A stretch of DNA of 64,000 nucleotides from Mucilaginibacter frigoritolerans (GTDB lineage: Bacteria; Bacteroidota; Bacteroidia; Sphingobacteriales; Sphingobacteriaceae), in NCBI RefSeq assembly GCF_007830615.1, contig NZ_VLLI01000006.1, forward strand, positions 186,001 through 250,000, given 5' to 3'. Shown in pieces: positions 10,026 through 19,505 of this stretch. A program made the position numbers and the translations under genes. Positions within the stretch are counted from its first letter, which is position 1; each line of letters opens with the position of its first letter. The notes under the pieces were generated by a model. That model saw only the letters and a list, made by a program, of their open reading frames with translations, did not search any database and had not been told where the DNA came from.

Positions 10026-11021
10026 TTAATGTACCTTGGAACTATCGCTTTCAAACTCTTCATCAACACTTTCTCTTAAATCGTACAAGAGCCATTGTTT
10101 TTTAGCAATTGATTGAGTTTTTGATTTAAGCAGGTTAATAAAATCATTTACCCCAACTGGCTCATTTCCATTAGCATGAATCAAAACAATACTTCCGGGT
10201 TGTGATGCTTGCCCTTTGGCTAACCAGGCATCCGTACCAATTGGGATCAATCCAAAATTGGTTATCTTGTATACCAATTGCTGATCAGAAACCAAACCTG
10301 GAAACCTAAAAAATATAGAAGGAAGCAAGCCATTTTTAAGCATGGCTTTTTCCGTTTCCAATACTTCATAATTAATATCGGTACCTGCTTCCAGTAAAAA
10401 ATTTTCTTTTAGCGGCAGTTTAGCACTTACCCGGTGATTGTATGAATGATTGATCCAGGTAATATAAATTTCATGCTCTTTCTGTAATTGCTTTAACCAT
10501 TGGAGATCGTTCTGATGCTGACGCATCCATACCCCGGTGATGGATAATGCTACCGGTACCGGAGTTTCTACTTTTTGAAATTGCTGATAAATATCGGTAA
10601 AAATAACCCTGTCCAAAGGACGGTGCGACGGACAAAGATCAGCTGTTAGACTTATACCTGTTTCTTTAGGTAGTCCACTTTCAATACCTGCATCCTGGAT
10701 GTTTTTTGATTGTTTTTCGGCCCTATCAATAGCTTTAATATAAGGTGTGTTTCTGAAATAAGCCCTTGCAACTGCATAAGTCATGGATTTTACTTCATAA
10801 AAGCCAGCTTCATCAATCTTAGTTTCCAGCGTTTGAGGGTTAACCAGGAAAAGGTAGCTTTTCCCACTATTTTCAAACTGACGGATAATCATCCAGTCCT
10901 GTGGGAAATGGTGAGCCCACCCATAGTAAACTTTATAATTACTTATATTTAAATAATTGGTTTGTGCCTTAGCTATTATTGTTGAACCGATTAATAAAAT
11001 AAATAGGCAGAGTTGTTTCAT
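10026..11021 (-). CDS. Secreted polysaccharide-deacetylase-like protein (divergent NodB fold)
   Basis: The 331-residue product begins with a signal peptide (MKQLCLFILLIGSTIIAKAQ). Residues ~145-300 resemble a NodB/CE4 barrel: SLTADLCPSHRP at the position of motif 1, WINHSYNH as the metal-binding H-x-x-x-H motif, FFRFPG as motif 3, and IVLIHANG near the end. Motif 1 keeps one aspartate (TAD) but not the usual second one, so activity or substrate may differ from standard deacetylases. The N-terminal ~110 residues match nothing I recognise. It converges with the sensor-kinase gene (17 bp between stops) and is divergent from pdxJ. Confidence 0.65.
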   Translation of the reverse strand: MKQLCLFILLIGSTIIAKAQTNYLNISNYKVYYGWAHHFPQDWMIIRQFENSGKSYLFLVNPQTLETKIDEAGFYEVKSMTYAVARAYFRNTPYIKAIDRAEKQSKNIQDAGIESGLPKETGISLTADLCPSHRPLDRVIFTDIYQQFQKVETPVPVALSITGVWMRQHQNDLQWLKQLQKEHEIYITWINHSYNHRVSAKLPLKENFLLEAGTDINYEVLETEKAMLKNGLLPSIFFRFPGLVSDQQLVYKITNFGLIPIGTDAWLAKGQASQPGSIVLIHANGNEPVGVNDFINLLKSKTQSIAKKQWLLYDLRESVDEEFESDSSKVH

Positions 11022-11058
11022 TTTTGATGCAAGATGTTCGATTTCGAAATTAGTATAT

Positions 11059-11066
11059 TAAGTTTG
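11059..11066 (+). promoter_or_regulatory. Probable -7 promoter element for pdxJ
   Basis: TAAGTTTG fits the Bacteroidota -7 consensus TAnnTTTG. No clear TTTG is seen at the right distance upstream; a weak candidate GTTCG lies at 11036-11040. The pdxJ ATG is 87 bp downstream. Confidence 0.35.
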
Positions 11067-11113
11067 CAATGAGGATTATGTTTGAAAAATTTAATAACTC
11101 AAGAAATTTTCAA

Positions 11114-11150
11114 ATCAAATCCGAAATTGAACATCCGTAATCCGTAATCA
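11114..11150 (+). repeat. Short intergenic repeat of the AATCCGAAATC type, directly before pdxJ
   Basis: The stretch contains ATCCGAAATTGAAC and then two ATCCGTAATC units. It ends just before the pdxJ start codon at 11153. Related copies lie at 26941-26974, 53697-53731 and 59112-59143. Confidence 0.6.
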
Positions 11151-11152
11151 AC

Positions 11153-11875
11153 ATGACCCGTTTATCTGTCAACATCAATAAAATAGCGACGCTTCGCAAT
11201 TCACGTGGCGGCAATAATCCCGATCTGATACAAGTAGCCAAAGACTGTGAGCGTTTTGGCGCGCAGGGCATTACCGTACACCCCCGCCCCGATGAAAGAC
11301 ACATCCGGTATAATGATGTTTTCGAATTAAAAAAGATAGTAACTACCGAATTTAATATTGAAGGTAATTGCCAGGAACAAAAGTTTATTGATTTGGTTTT
11401 AGCCAACAAACCTGAGCAGGTAACTTTGGTGCCTGATGTTTTAGGGCAAATTACATCCAACCATGGCTGGGATACTATTATCAACCAGCATTATTTACAG
11501 GATATGATTGCAGTATTTAAACAAGCAGGCATCAGGGTTTCTATTTTTGTTGATCCGATTGCTAAAATGGTGGAAGCAGCTGCCACTACTGGTACAGATC
11601 GCATAGAGCTCTATACCGAGGCATATGCACATCATTATAACCAGGGCAGAGAACTGGCCATTGCCCCTTACATACAGGCAGCAGAAGTTGCTCAAAAAAA
11701 CGGGTTAGGAATTAATGCCGGGCACGATCTTGACCTTCAAAACCTGAAATATTTTGCTGAAAACATTCAGGGACTTGATGAAGTAAGTATAGGCCATGCA
11801 TTAATAAGCGATGCTTTATATTACGGTCTGGAAAATACTATACAAATGTATTTGAAGCAGTTGGCTATTAATTAA
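11153..11875 (+). CDS. pdxJ: Pyridoxine 5'-phosphate synthase PdxJ
   Basis: The 240-residue protein matches PdxJ along its whole length: [17 protein letters not shown] at the start, [13 protein letters not shown], the FNIEGN segment, and [15 protein letters not shown] plus [11 protein letters not shown] at the end. PdxJ condenses 3-amino-1-hydroxyacetone 1-phosphate with deoxyxylulose 5-phosphate to make pyridoxine 5'-phosphate, the last ring-forming step of DXP-dependent vitamin B6 synthesis. It is a cytosolic TIM barrel. It stands alone on its transcript. The next gene, gcvP, encodes a PLP-dependent enzyme, but it has its own promoter. Confidence 0.96.
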   Translation: MTRLSVNINKIATLRNSRGGNNPDLIQVAKDCERFGAQGITVHPRPDERHIRYNDVFELKKIVTTEFNIEGNCQEQKFIDLVLANKPEQVTLVPDVLGQITSNHGWDTIINQHYLQDMIAVFKQAGIRVSIFVDPIAKMVEAAATTGTDRIELYTEAYAHHYNQGRELAIAPYIQAAEVAQKNGLGINAGHDLDLQNLKYFAENIQGLDEVSIGHALISDALYYGLENTIQMYLKQLAIN

Positions 11876-11984
11876 CTAACTTTCTTAATATCTTTATTTT
11901 ACAAGCATAAACAAGGTATTGAACTTTCAAAAAAAATGGTTTACTATTTTTCTATGTAAAACCATTGTCACTATCAGGTTAACA

Positions 11985-12016
11985 ATTGATACTCAAAAGG
12001 TAAAAGTGTACCTTTG
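11985..12016 (+). promoter_or_regulatory. Bacteroidota-type promoter for gcvP
   Basis: ATTG at 11985-11988 and TACCTTTG at 12009-12016 are separated by 20 bp, matching the -33/-7 pattern (TTTG, ~19-21 bp, TAnnTTTG). The expected transcription start is near 12022, about 20 bp before the ATG at 12043. Confidence 0.6.
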
Positions 12017-12042
12017 CAAAAAATTGAAGGGACACAAATTTG

Positions 12043-14952
12043 ATGAAGCTGAATATCGATTATCAGGAAAAATTTCAGGAGCGGCATATCGCGCCAAATG
12101 AGGCAGATACCGCGCAAATGTTAAAAACAATCGGCGTGAACTCATTGACTGATTTAATCGGTCAAACGGTTCCGCAAAAAATCAGGCTAAAAGCCCCGCT
12201 TAACCTGCCACCCGCAAAAAGCGAGTTTGATTACCTGAATACCTTAAAGCAGACTGCATCAAAAAACAAGGTATTTAAATCTTTTATAGGCCAGGGCTAT
12301 TATGACGTAATAGTACCGGGTGTTATTCAAAGAAACATCCTTGAAAATCCCGGATGGTATACACAATATACCCCATATCAAGCCGAGATTGCACAGGGCC
12401 GTCTGCAAGCCTTGTTAAATTTCCAAACTATGGTAATTGATCTTACCGGTATGGAAATCGCCAATGCATCACTACTGGACGAAGGTACTGCTGCTGCTGA
12501 GGCTATGTTTATGCAATACAGTCTGCGTAAAAATCAAAGTGCAAATGTATTCTTTGTATCTGAAGACATATTTCCACAAACCATTGATATTTTAAAAACC
12601 CGCGCGCAACCTTACGGTATCGAATTGCAAATTGGCAATCACAACACTGTCGAATTAACCGACAACATGTTTGGCGCCATTGTTCAGTACCCTGCTGGTA
12701 ACGGCGTGGTTTATAATTATACTAGTTTTGCTGCAAGTGCACACGAAAAAAGCATTAAACTAACCGTTGTTGCCGATTTAATGAGCCTTGTGCTTTTAAC
12801 CCCTCCGGGTGAGTGGGGTGCCGATATTGTAGTAGGCACCAGTCAGCGTTTTGGCGTACCAATGGGCTTTGGCGGTCCTCATGCTGCATTTTTTGCAACT
12901 AAAGAAGAATATAAACGCTCAATCCCGGGTCGTATTATTGGGGTCACTATTGACAGTGCAGGTAATTATGCCCTGCGCATGGCTTTGCAAACCCGCGAGC
13001 AACACATCCGCAGAGATAAAGCAACTTCAAATATTTGTACAGCGCAAGCATTACTGGCTATTATGGCTGGTATGTATGCCGTTTACCATGGCCCTACAGG
13101 TATTAAATTAATTGCCGAAAGAATTCACGGTCTTGGTATACTGCTTTCTAAATCATTAAAACAATTAGGCTACGAGCAACTAAACGAAGCTTATTTCGAT
13201 ACCGTTAAGTTTGATTTGGGGAATTTAGTTGGCCCGATACATTCCGAAGCACTTAACAATGAAATGAACTTCCACTACAAAGGCTCGGAAGTTACCATTT
13301 CTATCGACGAAACTACTTCAGCAGAAGATATCAAAACCATTGTTCGCTTCTTTGCCAAAGTAAAGGGCAAAACACTGAACGATGTAAGCTTTGATGAGTT
13401 AAAAGAAAATATTGAAACAGTTATCCCAGCTGAACTGCAACGTAAATCGGCTTATTTAACGCATGCTTTATTCAACACGCATCATTCAGAGCATGAGATG
13501 CTGCGTTATATCAAATCATTAGAAGCAAAAGACTTATCCCTTTGCCACTCTATGATTGCTTTAGGATCGTGTACAATGAAACTAAATGCTACTACTGAAA
13601 TGGTACCGGTTACCTGGGCTGAGTTTAGCAAGATCCATCCTTTTGCACCAACCGACCAGGTTGGCGGCTATATGCAAATATTTGATGAACTGAATAACTG
13701 GCTTAGCGAAATCACCGGCTTTGCAGCCATGAGCTTACAGCCAAACGCTGGTGCACAAGGCGAATACGCCGGATTAATGGTTATCCGCGCTTATCATAAA
13801 GACAGAGGCGATGACCACCGTAATATTGCTTTGATCCCATCATCTGCACATGGTACCAACCCTGCTTCAGCGGCAATGGCTGGTATGAAGATAGTAGTAG
13901 TTAGATGCGATGATAACGGAAACATTGATGTTGCTGACCTGAAAGCAAAAGCTGAACAGTATAAAAATGAGCTTTCATGTTTAATGGTAACTTACCCGTC
14001 AACCCATGGTGTGTTTGAAGAATCAATCATTGAAATCTGCGAGATTATCCATGAAAATGGCGGCCAGGTTTATATGGATGGCGCTAACATGAATGCACAG
14101 GTTGGTTTAACCAGCCCTGCCAATATCGGTGCCGATGTTTGCCACCTCAATCTGCATAAAACATTCTGCATTCCGCATGGTGGTGGTGGCCCGGGTATGG
14201 GACCAATCGGCGTAGCTAAACACCTGGTTCCGTTTTTACCGGGACATGCGGTAGTTGATATTGATAAAGGTAAGTCTATCCATGCAGTGTCATCAGCACC
14301 TTGGGGATCTGCATCAATCCTGATCATCTCTCATGCTTATATTGCTATGATGGGTGCCGAAGGTTTAACCAATGCAACACGCTATGCTATATTAAACGCC
14401 AACTATATTAAGGCCCGTTTAGAACACCACTACCCTGTACTGTACACCGGCGCTAATAACCGTTGTGCGCACGAAATGATATTAGATTGCCGCTCATTTA
14501 AAAACTTCGGTATTGAGGTTACCGATATTGCTAAACGTTTAATGGATTATGGTTTCCATGCGCCAACTGTATCGTTCCCGGTTGCCGGAACAGTAATGGT
14601 TGAGCCTACAGAATCAGAGCCTAAACATGAGCTGGATCGTTTTTGTGATGCGATGATCAGCATCCGTCATGAAATTGATCATGTAGAAAAAGGCATTTTG
14701 GATAAAACAGATAACCCGCTTAAAAATGCACCGCATACTGCGGCAGTTATTACTGCCAATGAATGGGAGCATCCATACAGCAGGCAAAAAGCAGCTTTCC
14801 CGCTGCCTTATGTAGCTGCATACAAATTCTGGCCATCGGTTGGTCGTGTTAACGATACTTATGGCGACAGAACGCTGATCTGCTCTTGCCCACCGTTAAC
14901 AGATTACGAATTTGAAGAAAGCGAAGTAACTACTCCAGAATTCGGGACGTGA
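12043..14952 (+). CDS. gcvP: Glycine dehydrogenase (decarboxylating), P-protein of the glycine cleavage system
   Basis: The 969-residue protein is the long single-chain P-protein, with both halves that are separate (GcvPA/GcvPB) in other bacteria. The N-terminal half has [20 protein letters not shown]; the C-terminal half has the PLP site [19 protein letters not shown] with the Schiff-base lysine at 706. It decarboxylates glycine and loads the aminomethyl group onto lipoyl-GcvH. I begin at ATG 12043 rather than the TTG just before it. The promoter and the downstream terminator make this a single-gene transcript; gcvT and gcvH are not nearby. Confidence 0.97.
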   Translation: MKLNIDYQEKFQERHIAPNEADTAQMLKTIGVNSLTDLIGQTVPQKIRLKAPLNLPPAKSEFDYLNTLKQTASKNKVFKSFIGQGYYDVIVPGVIQRNILENPGWYTQYTPYQAEIAQGRLQALLNFQTMVIDLTGMEIANASLLDEGTAAAEAMFMQYSLRKNQSANVFFVSEDIFPQTIDILKTRAQPYGIELQIGNHNTVELTDNMFGAIVQYPAGNGVVYNYTSFAASAHEKSIKLTVVADLMSLVLLTPPGEWGADIVVGTSQRFGVPMGFGGPHAAFFATKEEYKRSIPGRIIGVTIDSAGNYALRMALQTREQHIRRDKATSNICTAQALLAIMAGMYAVYHGPTGIKLIAERIHGLGILLSKSLKQLGYEQLNEAYFDTVKFDLGNLVGPIHSEALNNEMNFHYKGSEVTISIDETTSAEDIKTIVRFFAKVKGKTLNDVSFDELKENIETVIPAELQRKSAYLTHALFNTHHSEHEMLRYIKSLEAKDLSLCHSMIALGSCTMKLNATTEMVPVTWAEFSKIHPFAPTDQVGGYMQIFDELNNWLSEITGFAAMSLQPNAGAQGEYAGLMVIRAYHKDRGDDHRNIALIPSSAHGTNPASAAMAGMKIVVVRCDDNGNIDVADLKAKAEQYKNELSCLMVTYPSTHGVFEESIIEICEIIHENGGQVYMDGANMNAQVGLTSPANIGADVCHLNLHKTFCIPHGGGGPGMGPIGVAKHLVPFLPGHAVVDIDKGKSIHAVSSAPWGSASILIISHAYIAMMGAEGLTNATRYAILNANYIKARLEHHYPVLYTGANNRCAHEMILDCRSFKNFGIEVTDIAKRLMDYGFHAPTVSFPVAGTVMVEPTESEPKHELDRFCDAMISIRHEIDHVEKGILDKTDNPLKNAPHTAAVITANEWEHPYSRQKAAFPLPYVAAYKFWPSVGRVNDTYGDRTLICSCPPLTDYEFEESEVTTPEFGT

Positions 14953-15021
14953 AATTGATGTGCTGATGTGTGGATGTGCTGATAAAAAACTAAGCTTCCA
15001 CAAGCTATTATAGTTTTCCAT

Positions 15022-15051
15022 AAAAAAGGCTCCCGCAAAGGAGCCTTTTTT
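15022..15051 (+). terminator. Rho-independent terminator after gcvP
   Basis: A perfect 12-bp inverted repeat: AAAAAAGGCTCC (15022-15033) and GGAGCCTTTTTT (15040-15051) with a CGCAAA loop. With A-runs and T-runs on both sides it could work in either direction. Confidence 0.88.
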
Positions 15052-15144
15052 ATGAGATTTAAATATAAAATTAGGCCTCAACTTCTGAACACAATCAATA
15101 TCGTTTTATAAATTCGCACAGCCGCATATTTACATATTAATTAT

Positions 15145-15456
15145 ATGATAGCAAACACCCCACCTACCCCCTATTACGCCGTTATTTTCACCTCGCTCCG
15201 TACAGAAGGAGACAATGGCTATAATGTTATGTCTGATGCGATGGACGAACTGGCCAAAAAGCAACCCGGATACTTAGGTATTGAATCGGCCCGTGACGGA
15301 TTGGGTATTACCGTTTCTTACTGGCGCTCGCTGGAGGACATCAAAAACTGGAAAGCCAATACCAGTCATCAGTTTGCTCAAAAAACTGGTCGTGAAAAAT
15401 GGTATGAGGATTTTAAGGTAAGAATCTGTAAAGTGGAACGGGACTACAGTTTGTAG
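15145..15456 (+). CDS. ABM-domain (antibiotic biosynthesis monooxygenase-like) protein
   Basis: The 103-residue protein has the compact ferredoxin-like ABM pattern: YYAVIFTSLRTEGDNGY, a helix with MDELAKKQPGYLGIES, then GITVSYWRSLEDIKNWK and a C-terminal WYEDFKVRICKVERDY strand. Proteins of this group are small cytosolic dimers, some acting as heme-degrading or quinone monooxygenases, many with no known function. I see no partner gene; it is flanked by the gcvP terminator and the TM2 gene. Confidence 0.8.
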   Translation: MIANTPPTPYYAVIFTSLRTEGDNGYNVMSDAMDELAKKQPGYLGIESARDGLGITVSYWRSLEDIKNWKANTSHQFAQKTGREKWYEDFKVRICKVERDYSL

Positions 15457-15615
15457 TTTATTGGTTCATTTAGCATCATCTTCCAAATTTTCACCGCTAA
15501 AAAACGGGGGCTCACCGACTTGTTTTTAGAGCTAACCTAATTGGCGTTGTCATTTTTTTAATAGCGATTAATTTTACATCAACAAATTTAATCAATGCTG
15601 TTAAAACATAAAAAG

Positions 15616-15978
15616 ATGAACACTTACCAAAGCACCTATACAACATTTGAAAGCATGACGATGGATGAATACAGCTTTATCCACCATGCATCAGCCGGGC
15701 TGAACCAAAATCAGATGCAAACTTTTATGCTGGTTTATAACGACAGGAGAAAAAATCCAAATGATATTTTACTGGCCACGCTGCTGGGATTTTTGGGCCT
15801 TGCAGGAATTCAAAGATTTATGACCGGTCAGATTATTATCGGCCTGCTTTATTTTTTCACTGGAGGTTTCCTCGGTATCGGAACATTGATTGACCTGTTT
15901 ACTTATAAAAGTATCACCAATGATTATAACAGGCATCTGGCTTATGAGTGCTACCAGATAGCTAAAATGAACAATTAA
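15616..15978 (+). CDS. TM2 domain-containing membrane protein
   Basis: The C-terminal half carries two hydrophobic helices joined by a short turn (ILLATLLGFLGLAGIQRFM and GLLYFFTGGFLGIGTLIDLF), the hallmark of the TM2 domain. Before it is a soluble ~50-residue part. Two starts are possible: ATG 15595 (127 residues) or ATG 15616 (120 residues, MNTYQSTY). I prefer 15616 because an A-rich stretch precedes it. Function of bacterial TM2 proteins is not settled; it is a small inner-membrane protein. Confidence 0.78.
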   Translation: MNTYQSTYTTFESMTMDEYSFIHHASAGLNQNQMQTFMLVYNDRRKNPNDILLATLLGFLGLAGIQRFMTGQIIIGLLYFFTGGFLGIGTLIDLFTYKSITNDYNRHLAYECYQIAKMNN

Positions 15979-16049
15979 ACTACGCTTATTAAGCCCGTTA
16001 AAGCGCTTAATAACTCTATCATATATCGCCGGGGGAAACCCCATAAAAA

Positions 16050-16084
16050 GAAATCCATCCGCAATTAAACGAATGGATTTTTTA
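16050..16084 (+). terminator. Probable terminator after the TM2 gene
   Basis: AAATCCAT (16051-16058) pairs with ATGGATTT (16073-16080), followed by a T-rich run to 16084. It is 72 bp after the TM2 stop. Confidence 0.6.
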
Positions 16085-16102
16085 TTTAAAAAAGCTTACC
16101 AG

Positions 16103-16153
16103 TTTACTGTGGCAGGTGTGCCCCGGTACACGTGGCACACCTGGCACAGTAAA
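16103..16153. repeat. Long near-perfect hairpin between convergent genes
   Basis: Two 20-bp arms, 16103-16122 (starts TTTACTGTGGCAGG) and 16134-16153 (ends CACAGTAAA), pair with a single mismatch around an 11-bp loop. It lies 10 bp past the stop of the minus-strand M28 gene and may serve as its transcription stop or 3'-end stabiliser, since a T-run follows on the minus strand (16090s). Confidence 0.7.
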
Positions 16154-16163
16154 ATTAAGCATG

Positions 16164-17804
16164 TTATTTGCCTATCGATTTCTCCCTTACAGCCTTAAAC
16201 TCCGATCCGTTTTTCCAACCCGGAAAGGTGGTTTCATTGGCTAATTTATCGCCCACGGCAAAAAGTAAATTAGCCACCTGGGCCATACCATCAGCATTCA
16301 TAGCCGGAGTATAATTATCCGATGGCTGGTGATAGTGCAAATTGTTATACTCATTTTGTTTTTGTTTACCCCAAGCTTCCCCATGAGCAGTACTTTCGGC
16401 TCCGTTGTTCAAATCAAGCGCGGGTACACCAACTTTGGCAAAGTTAAAATGGTCTGAACGGTAATAACTGCCAGCTCCGGGATTCTTGTCACCGGTAACT
16501 TTCTTGCCATGTTCATCGGTATAGGTTTTCACATAATCATCCAAATCATTCTGACCTTTTCCTGTTATAGCAAAATCGTTGGTTTCGCCGTAATCGCCAA
16601 GGGCATCCATATTTAGGTCGGCAACCGTTTTGTTAAGCGGAAAAATAGGATGCGTGGCGTAATATTCAGAACCCAGCAACCCCTGCTCTTCAGCAGTCAC
16701 TGCTAAAAACACAATAGTGCGTTTGGGCTTATCCTTTAATTGGGTAAATGCTTTAGCAACACTAAGCACAGCAGCTACCCCGCTGGCGTTGTCAACCGCA
16801 CCATTATAAATGCTGTCTCCTTTGGCATCGGGTTTACCTACGCCCAAATGATCCCAATGAGCAGTGTAAAGAATGCATTCATCAGGACTGGTGCTGCCTT
16901 TTAATACCGCCACCACATTATGCGATGTTGAATATTTTAGTTTGGTTTGAACAGTTAATGTGGCATTCAGATTTAAAGGGATGGCTTTGAAATCACGTTT
17001 ACGTGCTATTGCCCTGATGTCGCCGGTAATACCTGCTGCTGATAAAAGCTTTTTGGCAGCGTCTTCGGTTATCCAGCCTTCCACCTTACACCTTGAAAGA
17101 TGTTTATCTTTTTGTTGTAGATAAAGCTTAGCACCAGTAAAGCTATTGGTAACCACACTCCAGCCATAACTTGCTGGTTCGGTTTGGTGAACAATAATAA
17201 TCCCTGCCGCACCCTGCCGCGCTGCTTCTTCATATTTATAGGTCCACCGGCCATAATAGGTCATGGTATCTCCTTTAAATAAAGTACGGTCGCCCGATTT
17301 AAATCCGGGATCATTAACCAGTACTACTACCGTTTTGCCTTTTACATCAAGTCCTGCATAATCATTCCAATGATATTCGGGCGCCACTATCCCATAGCCG
17401 GCAAACACCAATGGTGAATTTTTAAGGGTCACCGTATCTACCTCGCGGCGGGTTGATGCAACAAAATCAGTTAAAGCGCTCAGGCTGATATTGGTTTTGT
17501 CACCGGAAATCTGCATAATTGCTGATGGCGTACTAGTAATTTCAACCATCGGTACTTCCTGAAAATAACTGCCGTTATTCCCTGGCTCCAATCCCAGTTT
17601 TTTAAATTGGGATGAAATATAGTTAATGGCCTTTGTCTCGCCAATGGTAAAGGGCTTCCGTCCCAGCAAGGAATCATCGGCCAAAACGGCAATATGGCTT
17701 TTTATTTCATCGCCGGTAATTGCATTGTTTGTTTCGCTGTGTTTACACCCAGTAAGAAAACCGATTGCCGCAGCAATCAAAAAGCTAGTATTGCCTATCT
17801 TCAT
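16164..17804 (-). CDS. Lipoprotein M28 family metallopeptidase with PA domain
   Basis: Start taken at ATG 17804, which puts a lipoprotein signal at the N-terminus (IGFLTGCKH, lipobox LTGC); a longer frame to 17822 would put six residues ahead of it. The 546-residue product has a PA domain (~130-260; FAGYGIVAPEYHWNDYAG) and an M28 catalytic part with YTAHWDHLGVG, a zinc-bridging Asp in GAVDNASGVA, TAEEQGLLGSEYY and late SYYRSDHFNFAK and YHQPSDNY. It is an aminopeptidase-like exopeptidase, probably anchored to a cell-envelope membrane. It is not a close copy of the other M28 protein at 2755. Confidence 0.9.
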   Translation of the reverse strand: MKIGNTSFLIAAAIGFLTGCKHSETNNAITGDEIKSHIAVLADDSLLGRKPFTIGETKAINYISSQFKKLGLEPGNNGSYFQEVPMVEITSTPSAIMQISGDKTNISLSALTDFVASTRREVDTVTLKNSPLVFAGYGIVAPEYHWNDYAGLDVKGKTVVVLVNDPGFKSGDRTLFKGDTMTYYGRWTYKYEEAARQGAAGIIIVHQTEPASYGWSVVTNSFTGAKLYLQQKDKHLSRCKVEGWITEDAAKKLLSAAGITGDIRAIARKRDFKAIPLNLNATLTVQTKLKYSTSHNVVAVLKGSTSPDECILYTAHWDHLGVGKPDAKGDSIYNGAVDNASGVAAVLSVAKAFTQLKDKPKRTIVFLAVTAEEQGLLGSEYYATHPIFPLNKTVADLNMDALGDYGETNDFAITGKGQNDLDDYVKTYTDEHGKKVTGDKNPGAGSYYRSDHFNFAKVGVPALDLNNGAESTAHGEAWGKQKQNEYNNLHYHQPSDNYTPAMNADGMAQVANLLFAVGDKLANETTFPGWKNGSEFKAVREKSIGK

Positions 17805-17810
17805 ATTATT

Positions 17811-17827
17811 CAAATTTACCAAATGTA
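17811..17827 (-). promoter_or_regulatory. Candidate -7 elements for the lipoprotein M28 gene
   Basis: On the minus strand two overlapping-range matches to TAnnTTTG occur just before the start codon: TACATTTG (17827-17820) and TAAATTTG (17818-17811). No clear -33 TTTG is seen. Use of either would leave a very short leader. Confidence 0.35.
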
Positions 17828-17976
17828 TAAAAAAAGCTGAAAGTTAAACATCTGAACGAAAACGAACAGTAAGCTGTAACAAAATGATGCAGCTAAAACC
17901 AATACATTAAATCAAACCAATGATAATCAAATACTTACATTATCGGCACAGGTTTTGACGAAAGAATGGTATCAAC

Positions 17977-17984
17977 AAGGAGGT
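17977..17984 (+). promoter_or_regulatory. Strong Shine-Dalgarno sequence deciding the start at 17990
   Basis: AAGGAGGT lies 5 bp before ATG 17990. Most genes here have no such site, so this clearly favours 17990 over the upstream in-frame ATG at 17966. Confidence 0.7.
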
Positions 17985-17989
17985 TATCA

Positions 17990-18349
17990 ATGAGCCATCG
18001 CAAACCACCCGAACGCCGCACCTTTTTACAGGATCGTTTGGAAATTTTAATAAAAAGACAAAAATCCGGAAAAGCCACCTTTAATGAATTGACTGAACTT
18101 GATTATATTGTAAATTCAGACCCCGAAATAAGGAAAAGAATAATTATGGAGAATATGTTGATGGACGACCCGGGTGATCTCTCTGGCCCCTCAGATTATA
18201 CTGAGCAGGAAGAAATAGCTTTGAATAAGCCGGTAAAACATACCAGTTGGTTTAATCAAATTAAATCCTGGCTGTCTGATATTTTCAATCTGCAATATTC
18301 CGGTTCAAAAAACTTATCTGCTAACACCAGGCAAATTGTTCTTTTGTAA
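17990..18349 (+). CDS. Small hypothetical protein
   Basis: The 119-residue product (MSHRKPPERRTF...) is charged, has no signal peptide, and starts with a basic helix (RLEILIKRQKSGKATFNELTEL) that resembles the short N-terminal segments of anti-sigma-like proteins in this phylum (residues ~10-45, including EFxxLxxL-like spacing). The rest (PVKHTSWFNQIKSWL) has one amphipathic helix and no recognisable domain. The start is set by the strong ribosome-binding site at 17977-17984. Family not recognised. Confidence 0.6.
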   Translation: MSHRKPPERRTFLQDRLEILIKRQKSGKATFNELTELDYIVNSDPEIRKRIIMENMLMDDPGDLSGPSDYTEQEEIALNKPVKHTSWFNQIKSWLSDIFNLQYSGSKNLSANTRQIVLL

Positions 18350-18446
18350 CCAGGCATAGCTGTTTTATTAAGTGTTTTTTTGTTTATTACGTTTGTAAAC
18401 TAAGCCTTATCTTCGTTCATACAATCTACTCCATAAAAATAAACTT

Positions 18447-19139
18447 ATGAAAAAATTAATTTTAGTAGCAGCATTTGTTGCCTGCACTGGTTTGGCATTT
18501 GCCCAAAGTGTTGATCTTCGTCGCAAAATTGAAGTTTCGGGAACCGCCGAACAGGAAGTTACGCCTGACATTATCAACGTTTCCATTTCCCTTCAGGAAT
18601 ACATCGACGGAAAAAACAAAGTCACTATTGATCAACTGGAAAATCAACTGGAAGGCGCGGTAAAAGATGCCGGAGTTACTAAGGATGATTTTACAATAAA
18701 TAACCTATCAGCCTATAATAATACCTATCAGAAAAAAAAGAACCCCGATTTCCTTGCAAGTAAACAATACCTCATCAGGCTTCGTGATTTAAATAAATAC
18801 AACCAAATAATCAGTAAGATTGATCCTAAGGGTATCCAATCAACGGGTATTGATAGTTATGATTATTCAAAAATTGATGAGCTAAAAAATGAATTGAAGC
18901 TTAAGGCACTCCTCTCTGCTAAACAGAAAGCCACCTTTTTATTAAATGGCATTAATGAAAAACTGGGCGATGCCATAAGCATAACAGAAATTGATAATGG
19001 GAACAGCATACCCGGACCAAGAGTTATGTTCAGAGCTGCTGCAATGAGTACCAACAACGTGCCTCAGGATTCCGACATTGATTTTAAGAAAATAAAATTA
19101 AGCTTTCAGATAAACGCGGTGTTTGAGATTATAAAATAA
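18447..19139 (+). CDS. SIMPL domain (DUF541) periplasmic protein
   Basis: The 230-residue protein begins with a signal peptide (MKKLILVAAFVACTGLAFAQ), then has the SIMPL hallmark IEVSGTAEQEVTPDIINVSISL and the later KALLSAKQKATFLLNGINEKLG helix. SIMPL proteins (for example E. coli YggE) are periplasmic oligomers with reported links to oxidative stress; the exact role is unknown. It appears to be a single-gene unit ending in a hairpin at 19148-19191. Confidence 0.87.
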   Translation: MKKLILVAAFVACTGLAFAQSVDLRRKIEVSGTAEQEVTPDIINVSISLQEYIDGKNKVTIDQLENQLEGAVKDAGVTKDDFTINNLSAYNNTYQKKKNPDFLASKQYLIRLRDLNKYNQIISKIDPKGIQSTGIDSYDYSKIDELKNELKLKALLSAKQKATFLLNGINEKLGDAISITEIDNGNSIPGPRVMFRAAAMSTNNVPQDSDIDFKKIKLSFQINAVFEIIK

Positions 19140-19147
19140 AAAGCAAA

Positions 19148-19191
19148 AGTCCGACTTAAATTTTTGAATTTCCTTAAATTTAAGTCGGGCT
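19148..19191 (+). terminator. Stem-loop after the SIMPL gene
   Basis: AGTCCGACTTAAATTT (19148-19163) pairs with AAATTTAAGTCGGGCT (19176-19191) with one G-T pair, around a 12-bp loop. There is no good T-run after it, so termination is likely but not certain. Confidence 0.5.
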
Positions 19192-19452
19192 AATTACCAT
19201 TCTGATAAAATATTTTTAATGTTTGGGAAGAAATTTGAATTTCAAATGATAACATTTTTGTTACAATTAATATTCCTAGGGGTTGTAAAAAGCCATTTCT
19301 TTTTAACTGCCCTTATTTCTTATAACTAATAGGAATATTAGCTGTAACAAAAGTTAATTAATTGCGTACAACCACTCGATATTGTCATTTTACAGGTGCT
19401 ATATTAAAAAATTATTAAGTATTTGTTTTATTTTACAAAACTTGATAATCTA

Positions 19453-19483
19453 TTGACAATATGAATTTTACATTTTATATTTA
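19453..19483 (+). promoter_or_regulatory. Promoter for the receiver-like gene at 19506
   Basis: TTG (19453-19455), 20 bp, then TATATTTA (19476-19483), one base from the TAnnTTTG consensus. The ATG lies 22 bp further on. Confidence 0.45.
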
Positions 19484-19505
19484 GGCTTCCTAATTAATAA
19501 TCAGC

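Larger units (their letters stand above)
19140..19505. other. 366-bp AT-rich intergenic region
   Basis: Apart from the stem-loop at 19148-19191 and the promoter at 19453-19483 I see no gene or structured RNA. The middle (19200-19440) is very AT-rich and holds an imperfect inverted pair: ATATTCCTAGGGG near 19270 and TAGGAATATTAGC near 19327. Confidence 0.5.

Noticed and set aside
11919..12101. Short plus-strand frame before gcvP
   Set aside because: It overlaps the gcvP promoter and start in another frame and has no protein-like pattern.
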